From Loripinus fragilis (lineage: Eukaryota > Mollusca > Bivalvia > Lucinida > Lucinidae): a stretch of 64,000 bases of DNA. Location of the stretch: positions 124,001 through 188,000 of the forward strand of contig CAXHUL010000248.1 of assembly GCA_964019695.1 (NCBI GenBank), read 5' to 3'. How positions within the stretch are numbered: position 1 is the first letter of the stretch; the number at the start of each line of letters is the position of its first letter. The position numbers and the translations under genes are program-made. Positions 55,301-64,000 of the stretch are shown one piece after another. The notes under the pieces were generated by a model. It was given only the letters and a program-made list of their open reading frames with translations, was not told where the DNA came from and searched no databases.

Positions 55301-57560
55301 TAGATACCTACCTAATACCCAACAGTTTAACAAAGGTAATTTACAGTCATAAAGTCCAAAAGTATGTCATTATACCAAGTGGAGTGGGTATTTAGATACC
55401 TACCTTAGGTCCTTACAAATTTTACTAAGGTTAATCACAGTCATAAAGTCCAAAAGTATGTCATTATACCTATTGGAATGGGTATTTAGATACCTACCTG
55501 TGGTCCTTACAGTTTTTACTAAGGTAAATCACAGCCATAAAGTCCAAAAGTATGTCATTATCCCAAGTGGAGAGTGTATTTAGATACCTACCTTAGGTCC
55601 TTACAGTTTTACTAAGGTAAATAACAGTCATAAAGTCCAAAAGTATGTCATTATACCAAATGGAGTGGGTATATAGATACCAACCTTAGGTCCTTACAGT
55701 CTTTACAAAGGTGAATCACAGTCATAAAGTCCAAAGGTATGTCATTATACCAAATGGAGTGGGTATTTAGATACCTACCTGTGGTCCTAACAGTTTTTAC
55801 AAAGGTAAATCACAGTCATAAAGTCCAACTGTATGTCATTATACCAAGTAGAGAGGGTATTTAGATACCTACCTAATACCCAACAGTTTTACAAATGTAA
55901 ATCACAGTCATAAAGTCCAAAAGTATGTCATTATACCAAGTGGAGTGGGTATTGAGATACCTACCTTAGGTCCTTACAGTTTTTACTAAGACAAATCACA
56001 GTCATAAAGTCCATAAGTATGTCATTATACCAAGTGGAGAGTGTATTTAGATACCTACCTTAGGTCCTTACAGTTTTACTAAGGTAAATAACAGTCATAA
56101 AGTCCAAAAGTATGTCATTATACCAAATGGAGTGGGTATTTAGATACCTACCTGTGGTCCTTACAGTTTTTACTAAGGTAAATCACAGTCATAAAGTCCA
56201 AAAGTATGTCATTATACCATTTGGAGTGCGTATTTAGATACCTGCCTGTGGTCCTTATAGTTTTTACTAAGGTAAATCACAGTCAAAAAGTCCCAAAGTA
56301 TGTCATTATACCAAGAGGAGTGGGTATTAAGATACCTACCTTAGGTCCTTACAGTTTTTACAAAGGTAAATCACAGTCATAAAGTCCAAAAAGTTTGTCA
56401 TTATACCAAGTGGAGTGGGTATTTAGATACCTTCCTGTGGTCCTTACAGTTTTTACTAAGGTAAATCACAGTCATAAAGTCCAAAAGTATGTCATTATAC
56501 TAATTGGAGTGGGTATTTAGATACCTACCTGTGGTCCTTACAGTTTTTACTAAGGTAAATCACAGTCATAAAGTCCAAAAGTATGTTATTATACCAAGTG
56601 GAGTGGGTATTTAGATACCTACCTGTGGTCCTTACAGTTTTTACTAAGGTAAATCACAGTCAAAAAGCCCAAAAGTATGTCATTATACCAAGTGGAGTGG
56701 GTATTTAGATACCTACCTTAGGTCCTTACAGTTTTACTAAGGTAAATCACAGTCATAAAGTCCAAAAGTATGTCATTATACCAAGAGGAGTGGGTATTTA
56801 GATACCTACCTGTGGTCCTTACAGTTTTTACAAAGGTAAATCACAGTCATAAAATCCAAAAAGTATGTCATTATACCAAGTGGGTTGTGTATTCAGATAC
56901 CTACCTTATGTCCTTAGAGTTTTTACAAAGATATAGCTCAATCATAAGATCCAAAATTATATCATTATACCAAAAGGGATTGTGTATTTAGTTATCTACC
57001 TTAGGTCCTTACAGTATTTACTAAGATATAGCTCAGTCATATTTTCCAAAATTATATCAGTATACCAAGTCGATTGTATATTTAGATACCTGCCATTTGT
57101 CCTTACAGTTTTACAAAGATATAGCTTAGTCCTAAACTCCAAAAGTCAGTATGCCATCATACCAAGCAGAATGTGCATTTAGATACCTTCCTTAGGTCCT
57201 TACTGTTTTTACAAAGATAGTATCTTAGTCATAAAATCCAAATTCATGTCACTATACTTAGTGGATTGTTTATTTAGATACCTACCTAAGGGCCTTACGG
57301 TTTTTACAAAGATATAGCTCAGCCCTAAAAAACAAAATTATGTCGTTATACGAAGTGGGTTGTGTATTCAGATACCTACCTTAGGTCCTTACAGTTTTAA
57401 AAAGAAATAGCTCAGTCCTAAAGTCCAATAATTATGTCATTATACCTAGTAGATTGTGTATTAAGATACCTACCTTAGGTCCTTACAGTTTTTACAAAGA
57501 TATAGCTCTGCCCTTAAATCCAAATTATGTCATTATATACAGAGTGGATTGTGTATTTAT
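49313..57560 (-). repeat. 94-bp satellite, right arm (reverse orientation)
   Basis: About 88 monomers reading as reverse complement of the left arm. Derived monomers fill 49313 to ~56880; older-type monomers (gatatagctcag, ggattgtgtattta) occupy ~56880-57560. A higher-order repeat is visible: the unusual monomer with cctaatacccaacagtttta occurs at 51365, 53338 and 55311, exactly 1,973 bases apart, and gtatatcagtataccaagtg at 50571, 52449 and 54422 (1,878 and 1,973 apart). Open frames such as 56770-57182 are satellite. Confidence 0.93.
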
Positions 57561-60125
57561 ACTAAACGGCAAAAGAAACGCAACACTAACTAAAATGATA
57601 ACTTTCCTTCTTTTCGACCAAAAACATTCACTCGGTGATAATGCGATCGCTAAGTACTTTCAGTTTCCTTGCATACAATATCAAAATCAGATCTATGTGA
57701 CTTATGGTTGCCGAACTGCAACGAGAATTCTAAGGAAACCCCCCGCTTTTAAAGTCACAGAGCTCAGAAACCTTACCCTTTTTTCGAAAAAAAAAATTAT
57801 AACCAATATCAAATTTTAAAAGCAAAGGGTTAACAAAAACAAATCAGATAATTTTATATTTCTGTTAACGTTAATTTTTCGACGTAGGCCGAATTGCCCG
57901 TTTGTATCGAAACGAATATTGATATATGTCACCATAGAAGACATAAGTATAGCGACATGACCGAACACAATGCACCTGTAATGACTGTTTGAAAACGAAG
58001 CAGGATGACATCAACAAAGAAACGCAGCGACTGGGGCGTTAGTAAACGATGACTCCCAAAGCTTTATATATATAGTGTATTTCCTTTAGTTAAGTCATCC
58101 GGCTATCAGATCAAGCTGTTTGTTTTCAAATCGTATGAAACATCACTTTTTAGACGCCAATTTTTTTAAATACACTGACGTCAATATAATGTCAGATCAA
58201 AACCGTTTTATGGAAAATCATTACTTATCGTGCAGGAACACAGAATATAATTAAGAAATTATCCTCATTTGGTCAATGTGGAAGAAAAAGTTGATTTGAA
58301 CGGTTGCGTTCTTATTGCGTTCAAGTAGCCTATACAATCGCCTCCTACTCCAAATCAGCCAATGACTAAATTTTCGGTTCCCACAACGTTCATTTGAAGC
58401 AGATAAAGTTTCAGCCTTCTCTTTCGAGATGCCACCAGAAGTCGGTGCAAGAAGTGGAGACTTTGTTAAAAAGCAAGCTGCCGGGACATAGGAGAAATAA
58501 TGTCAAAGGAACATGTTAAAGAAATGAAAATACAATAGGATTTTGTCAAGCATTAGGTTTCTCGCCGATCAAAGAGTATCTTTTCCAACATAAAATCGTG
58601 AACAAAACGGGATATTCCCCATTTAGTGTTCTCCCTTTTAAATACGCAGCGACGGCGGGCATGATCTGGGTCCAAGTTGTTGGGCCCAAGTTGTTTGCAA
58701 AGGTTATCAGCAGACAACGATAAATTAAAGCCATTCAATGCTCGGATATTAGACCTATAAACCGGTAAAACTTAACACTGGTCGTTGGCTATTCTTCTTT
58801 CTTGATTAATATACATGTAATAAGTTTTGGAAAGTCCATTTTGTGTAGTTAGGGACCAGGGACAATCCTGAGATGTGCTCGATCAATTTTGTGATAAAAC
58901 TATTTTTAAAGTGAATATTAAGGACTCTTGGGCCCATCAAATTTTGACAAGGGCCAGTAAAATTCCAAATACCTATTAAAACTTTGTGGCTCTTCCTCGC
59001 GGTGTTATCGGTTTGTCTGCAGTTTGTGATTCTGGTATTTCCTGATCATATACACCATTTTTGAAATTTTGAATGGGACATTGGGGCACGTGACCCATTT
59101 TAAGGGTCCATCATTATTCTGCTGCATAGTTATATAATTAATATCCAAATAAATTTGTATTTGTTTTCCACAGAAGATTTTATTTAGCAATACGGCATGT
59201 CACCTGGGTCTTCACTGTTTGCCAAAGTACACATATAGGAATTACTAGTTAAAGTAAAACCAATGTAATTGTCAGAACAGTGTCTTCTGTGTAGAAAGAC
59301 CCTTGCCAGAATCGATGCATTTAAAGCAGACTCGATCCCCAGGGCTCTACAGTGGCCCGTCTAAACAAAGCCCGAACACACAATGAGAAGAACAACAAAA
59401 CATGATGAATAATTTAACAACAAAATCATCGTCTTAGAACAAGCAGCAGTCAATAAATCTGTGGGGGGGGGGGGATTTTGGTACGGGTGTGCGAGCCAGT
59501 ATTTTGAAAACAACCCCAATTATATACCTGGACATTGACAAAAAACAACAACAGCCCACTCATTAACTTGATTTTTAAGAAAGTGGACCTATCCATAGAA
59601 TATTTGAATTAATATACCCTTTTATATCCTCCGTGATTTGTAAGTTTACAGAAAATTTGGGCCACAAATAAGAAACTTTCTTTTGAAAAAAGGGAGGGGG
59701 CTATTCGGCACGTACATACACATATACGTGTACTATGTCATGAATAGGGAGCCCTCCCCCCCCCCCCCCGCAATAAATATAGTAGAACGTTATTAATAAA
59801 TTATTATGGCGCACAAAACTACGTATTCATCGACCGCGGTCAATCATTACCATTGCACACACATTTATACACAATAGTAAATCACCGCAGCACAACCATA
59901 AACTCGAATAAAATATATTCTATTCTATTTTATATAAACCGCCAATTTGTTGTTGTTGTTGTTGTTGTTGGTAAATTCCTCCACTGTCTGGAGAACTTCA
60001 CATAAGTGAATAAACCCTTAATTGAAGTATTAGTCAGTTAGTGTTAATAAAAGTATCTAAACTACTGTTGAAACTGGTAACTTGTGAACGTTTAACAAAT
60101 ATGTACAGGTCCTTGTGGTAGAGAA
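57561..60125. other. No gene recognised; few small repeats
   Basis: Begins at the satellite edge with ggcaaaagaaacgcaacact, which looks like a transposon end, though no partner end was found. Contains a family B tip (58986), G and C runs near 59462 and 59757, and a (TTG)n tract at 59947-59970. The region 58380-58740 is somewhat richer in GC, but no coherent protein emerged in any frame. Confidence 0.45.
58986..59055 (+). mobile_element. RT family B, 3' fragment of ~70 bp
   Basis: tggctcttcctcgcggtgtt, 'gtttgtctgcagtttgtgat' and 'tatttcctgatcata' match family B at 44143-44212. The final CTTACT is replaced. Confidence 0.7.
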
Positions 60126-60824
60126 TCAAGCTTTCACAGTGTCCGACTTCTTGGCCACAACCGCACAAGCAAATCGGTGAAAGTCCCAATCTTTCTTCTG
60201 GCACTGAACGCTACAGTAGCGGGTTATATGACAGCGCGAACAACGTTTAAGGTCCTCTCCTTTTTCGGCTGGATGCTTACAGTTTGAACAAACACTATAT
60301 ACACTGCTCACATCATTGTCACAATAGTCGTCACTATCGTCACTATCAAAGGTGTCCAGAAATTCACGAAGGTCGGGATCAGTAGCTGGGCTTGGTGTTG
60401 GATTTTCCGATGACACCAGGTCCCTGTTACTACCACAGACAAGACTGGTATTTTCCAGTTCTTTTACACACACAGAATTATTCAAATCCTGCTGGTCCTC
60501 TTCTGGCGAAGCCAAATCTGGTTTTCCAGCTAACTTCTTTTCCAGGAACCGCGCGTGTCTCTTCCTAGAACGAGCCAACGCAGAGGGAGATCTGTTCTTC
60601 TTCCGACGACGTTTCTTTACTGGTTTCACAGTAGGACGTCCGGTTACCTTGTTGTCGTCCTTGGCTTTGTTGGGAGTTTTGGCGGGAAGTTTGCAACTGA
60701 CAGTTAATGAGAATTTATCCTGACTCCGCGTGAGTTTCCACGAGAATAGGTTGTCCTTATCATTCTCCAGCCTGTTCAGAACTTCCACGATCGATTTCGG
60801 TATAACACTGGGCAATCCTTCCAT
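60126..60824 (-). CDS. MYND zinc-finger protein, intronless
   Basis: Encodes 232 residues if started at the ATG at 60824 (MEGLPSVIPKSI), which has A at -3 and G at +4. An upstream in-frame ATG at 60896 has a poor context and would add 24 residues. Layout of the protein: a ~50-residue N-terminal segment of unknown fold; a strongly basic stretch at about 75-120 (KKRRRKKNRSPSALARSRKR), likely a nuclear-localisation or nucleic-acid-binding segment; an acidic, serine-rich middle with DSDDSDDYCDNDVSS; and a C-terminal MYND finger with all ligands (CSNC, CSRC, YCSVQC, HRFAC). MYND fingers bind proline-rich peptides in transcription regulators. No SET domain is present. The PSALARSRKRHARFLEKKL motif reminds me of proteins encoded by invertebrate retroelements. 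Intronless structure and a neighbouring gag frame leave open whether this is a host gene, a retrocopy or an element gene. Confidence 0.8.
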   Translation of the reverse strand: MEGLPSVIPKSIVEVLNRLENDKDNLFSWKLTRSQDKFSLTVSCKLPAKTPNKAKDDNKVTGRPTVKPVKKRRRKKNRSPSALARSRKRHARFLEKKLAGKPDLASPEEDQQDLNNSVCVKELENTSLVCGSNRDLVSSENPTPSPATDPDLREFLDTFDSDDSDDYCDNDVSSVYSVCSNCKHPAEKGEDLKRCSRCHITRYCSVQCQKKDWDFHRFACAVVAKKSDTVKA

Positions 60825-60896
60825 TATCAATATCCAAAAATCACGGTGGTGCGAAATCCACGTCCACTCGATCCGCCATGTTTTTCCGCCAATCAT

Positions 60897-61709
60897 GTGT
60901 CACTTTATTTGAATATTCATGAAAAGGCGTATTCTTATTTCCTACCTGTACCCATTACATCGTCTTGCCGATTACAGTTAAATGCCAGCCGACTTTAGGT
61001 AGTAAGTTTCCTGTCCCCTCTTGCCGGTTTCTTCAAGGGTTCTTTGATAGTTATAAAGTAAATAATACAATAATGGCGACGAGGTCTTAAAGAACCGAAA
61101 AATTTAGTGTTTAGTTGCATTTTTGGACTTGCAAAGTCGGTGGGGGTTCCCTGTGACGTCATTTTTTCACCAAATTGAAATTTTGAAAACGCTATTTTGC
61201 AACTAAAATACCACTCATTTGGCTACTTAAAAGTAATGGCTATCATTTTTCAGTGAGTTCAAGTAAGTTACAACCAGAAGTAGCATCTTTTACTTGTTAT
61301 TTCCGAATTTTACTTTCTGACTTAGTGTCCGGTGTTTAAAGTAAACATTCGCCAGTTTAAAAATAGCATTTAAAAATAAGGCCCACTTTTGGTTAAAGAT
61401 TAAAGACATTTGAAGAATTTGACCCATAAATTTATAATTTATTCAGTTTTGGTCAAATTTAATCGGCGTAAGGTTTTTGAGGTCAGTTTTTGACAGGAAA
61501 TTTACAACTGTGCGGTCTTCTAGATCCACATAAAAGCCTATTGTCAAGAATTTCTTATGGCTGTCATGTTGACGCATAAGTAATTTTTACAACTGCACAT
61601 AAAGAAATTGAAAATATCAGTCGTATAAGTCTTGCGACTAGACATATTTGTAAATTTGTTCGTGCTGAGTCTTCTAAATTCGTATTGAAAAAAAATACAA
61701 ATATATAAC
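60897..61709. promoter_or_regulatory. Shared divergent intergenic region, possible LTR end and primer-binding site
   Basis: The 5' ends of the MYND gene and the gag gene face away from each other across this ~0.8 kb. At about 61073 the text aatacaataatggcgacgag places TGGCGACGAG directly after an 'ACA'-like end. A TGG-initial stretch just downstream of an LTR is the usual form of a tRNA primer-binding site in Ty3/Gypsy elements. A TGTCAC at 60897 could be the matching LTR start, giving a ~175-bp LTR. The second LTR would lie outside the window, so this is unproven. Inference only. Confidence 0.3.
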
Positions 61710-61730
61710 TTGCACTCATTGACCAACGGC

Positions 61731-64000
61731 ATGTCTGACAGAATGTTGAACGCCAACACTGCAACTGCGGAGGAATTAAAGGGCATTCCAGGAGTCAATG
61801 ACAAGATTGCACAACTCATCCTACGGTTCAAAGAGATTTATGGAGTTGTCAGGAAAGAAGCACTCATTTTGGCTCTCCGGGGTGACGTATCACCAGATGT
61901 TCTTGACCAGATAGATTTTTCATTACCTAGGATAGATGACCCGTTTGACTTAGATTGTCTACCAGCAGTTCCTAAGACTAACTTATGGGAAAAGCCGATG
62001 GTGTCGTTCAAAAAACAACAAATTGCTTCAAGACGGTCATCACCACATGAATCAAGGTCACCAGAATCACAAGATAACCTTTTAGAGTTCTATAAGAAGA
62101 TGTCATCACCAGTGGAAAAGACTCTGGCATTGCTCAAGAAAGAATTCTTTGATAAAGATGAGCTGCATTCTTCTAGAACCAGTCACACTTCTCCAGTAAA
62201 TAAAAAGGGTGGTAAAAGGCAGTTGTTAGGAAGCAGACAGACACACACAAGTAATGATCGGACAACATGTGGGTCTAAGAGTACAGGTGGTCCAAGTGCA
62301 AGTTCCAGAGTCAAGTCGAAGCTATCTACAGCAAGAGACTCAAGGTGTAGGTGCTCTTCAGGGTCAAGGTCTCCTGACTCTCACAGGTCAGCAATAAAGC
62401 AGAAGACAACCAAGATAAGAAAATCTTCAGAGTCCAGGTCAAGATCTCCTAGTTCTAAGAAAGTAGCCAGACAACAGAAGAAAATCAAAATAAGAAATTC
62501 TTCAAGGTCAAGGTCAGGTGGACGAAAGTCAAGGCTAAACAGAAGCTACTCAAGATCATCATCAGGGTCAACGTCGAGATCTGGACATCATTTGAAAATA
62601 TCTTACAGAAAGGTTGAGAAGAAAAACAGAAGTTCTTCAAGGTCAGGTTCGAGGTCAAGTTCAGTGAGGCACCATTCAAGGAAAAGTAAAAAGTCTCACA
62701 AAAGGTCTCAATCAGATTCAAGTTCAAGGTCACCATCACAGTCAGTTGGACGAGGTTCAACATCGAGAACAGCACATCATTTCAAAAGAAAGGTGGTGAG
62801 GAAGAACAGAAAGTCATCAAGGTCAGATTCAAGATCAAAGTCAGTAAAACGACATTCAAGGAAATCTGTTTTGAAACACGGGAAGAAGTCTCATAGACGG
62901 TCAAGGTCAACTTCTAGATCATCATCAAGATCCAGTTCGAGGTCATCAAGTTCACATTCAAAATCTCATAAGGGACACACAAGAAAACAGAAAATGAAAC
63001 ACAGTAACAGGCACAAGAAGAGACATAATTCTTCCAGATCAACATCTAGTTCCAGTTCTCCGTCTCCTTCAAGGTCAAGGTCACATTGGACCAAAAGGTC
63101 AAAATCGCGGAAGTCAAAAAGGTCATCCAGTTCAAGTTCTCAGTCTCCTTCAAAGTCAAGGTCTCACCGAACCAAAAAGTCAAAGTCGAGGAAATCGAAA
63201 AGATCATCAAGTTCATCTCATTCAAGGTCAAGGTCACATGGTAGGAAGAAGACAAGGTCACACAAGTCAAGAAGGTCAAAGAGACATGCTTCTTCAGATT
63301 CAGACAGTTCTTATCATCGACATTCTTATCGACATGGGAATCCTCAAAAGCATCCTAAAGCTCTGCGATTTGACGGGAAAACAAACTGGTTGTCTTTCAA
63401 AAAGAAATTTAATAGTTATCGAAAAGTTATGAAGTGGTCTGAGACAGAAAGTAAAGACTATCTGATGTGGAGTCTGGAAGGTAAAGCCCTTGATTTCTTC
63501 ACCATAATCTCTGACATTGAAAAGTATTCGTTTCGGAGAATTATTAAAAAAACTAGAGGCCAGATTTGGTGTCAAGGAGTTGACAGAAACATCCAAAGTA
63601 AAGTTTCAGCAGGCAAGTCAGAGACCAGATGAATCACTGGAGGATTGGGCGGATCGTGTTATGACTTTGGCGACACCAGCATTTGTTGACTTACCAGAAG
63701 ACCATTTAAAACAAGAGGCCATTGCTAAGTTTAGCCAGGGTTGCTGTGATAAAGATGCAGGAAAGCATGCTTGTTTTGAGCATCCATCAACAATGGAGGA
63801 AGCTTTGAATTTGGTGAAACATCATCAATATATTCCACAAGCAGTGGATGGTAACCAGTCGAAAAAAGGAAATGATGTTTCAGTTAATGCTGTGCAGTCA
63901 ACATCAGAAGATAGGATTGAACAGCTCATCGCTTCAGCTTTAGAGGACTTTGCGAATAAACTTCAAGTCAGTCAGCAACCATATCACCAACTGTCAGTAA
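61731..64000 (+). CDS. Retrotransposon Gag-like protein with HhH segment and RS-rich domain; one frameshift, incomplete at window end
   Basis: Start taken at the ATG at 61731 (MSDRMLNANTATAEELKGIP; G at -3), seven codons inside the longest frame from 61710. Domains in order: a helix-hairpin-helix (ComEA-like) segment at ~5-60 with LKGIPGVNDKIAQLILRFKE; a linker to ~180; an Arg/Ser-rich domain at ~185-540 with many SRSRS, SSSS and KKSHKRS runs; then a Gag capsid-like region from ~545 (ALRFDGKTNWLSFKKKFNSY, LMWSLEGKALDFF). The frame shifts by one base at 63531-63533 (a T run). From there a second frame stays open to 64000 with LEARFG, DESLEDWADRV, EALNLVKHH, which is the expected continuation of the retrotrans_gag fold. 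The shift could be a real lesion or a base-calling error. No zinc knuckle, protease or RT is reached. Gag packages element RNA into particles; the RS domain is unusual and may bind RNA or splicing factors. Confidence 0.78.

Noticed and set aside
44226..57560. Numerous open frames of 60-120 codons (for example 46932-47201, 47682-47951, 56770-57819)
   Set aside because: They are translations of the 94-bp satellite; left-arm minus-strand and right-arm plus-strand frames give the same repeated peptide because the arms are inverted. No gene.
44226..57560. Regular repeat spacing that might suggest a CRISPR array
   Set aside because: The whole 94-bp unit is repeated with no unique spacers, and the DNA is eukaryotic.
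57575..58330. Transposon with ggcaaaagaaacgcaac end
   Set aside because: The left end looks like a terminus, but no inverted partner was found; nearby ttgcgttcttattgcgttc is too different.
63046..63596. Minus-strand frames antisense to the RS domain
   Set aside because: Shadow frames of the TCAAGG-rich coding repeat of the gag-like gene.

Overview
This is a eukaryotic, AT-rich, repeat-dominated stretch. It is most likely from a bivalve mollusc. The evidence is the repeat vocabulary: the element opening with AGCTCACCTGAGC, the short TGATCAGACTGTGCG hairpin element, a tRNA-headed SINE containing CCTTGAGCAAGAC, minisatellite-bearing mobile elements, and reverse transcriptase families with YGVYISQLIRFAR and YRYHKxRKxFSKFY. 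The species cannot be fixed from the sequence alone. There is one 200-base run of N (2392-2591). No operon-like or prokaryotic organisation is present.

Region by region. 1-8 kb: diverged repeats, a SINE, an inverted repeat pair, and a decayed copy of reverse transcriptase family A joined to a 3' end of family B. 8-17 kb: four terminal-inverted-repeat (TIR) elements with recognisable ends (8915-9652, 10521-10829, 11375-12021, 15198-16448) and a bivalve element with five internal ~145-bp repeats. 18-22.6 kb: a degenerate ~40-bp tandem array invaded by family A and B 3' ends, a TIR element and a long perfect-looking palindrome. 22.8-29 kb: minisatellites, G-tract repeats, a compound GAT array, a 76-unit TG microsatellite and one candidate host terminal exon. 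30-37.3 kb: an integrase remnant and a nested LINE pair, in which a nearly intact 4.25-kb CR1-like LINE sits inside an older LINE with an exact 5-bp target duplication. 40.5-42.5 kb: a family A insertion with its empty-site paralogue, and a second SINE type.

The most striking structure is at 42.5-57.6 kb. A ~94-bp satellite (about 140 monomers) runs in one orientation for ~4.9 kb, meets a SINE fragment at 49174-49312, and then runs ~8.2 kb in the opposite orientation. Both arms carry the same older monomer type on the outside and the same derived type near the centre. The right arm also has a higher-order repeat of 1,973 bp. A 253-codon reverse transcriptase fragment (family B) is inserted in the left margin.

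The right end carries the only two convincing protein genes outside the LINEs, transcribed divergently. One is an intronless MYND zinc-finger protein (minus, 60126-60824). The other is a retrotransposon-type Gag protein (plus, from 61731 off the window end) with an N-terminal helix-hairpin-helix segment and a ~350-residue serine/arginine-rich domain, carrying one frameshift. The window is therefore mainly a record of several layers of mobile DNA rather than a set of cooperating host genes.
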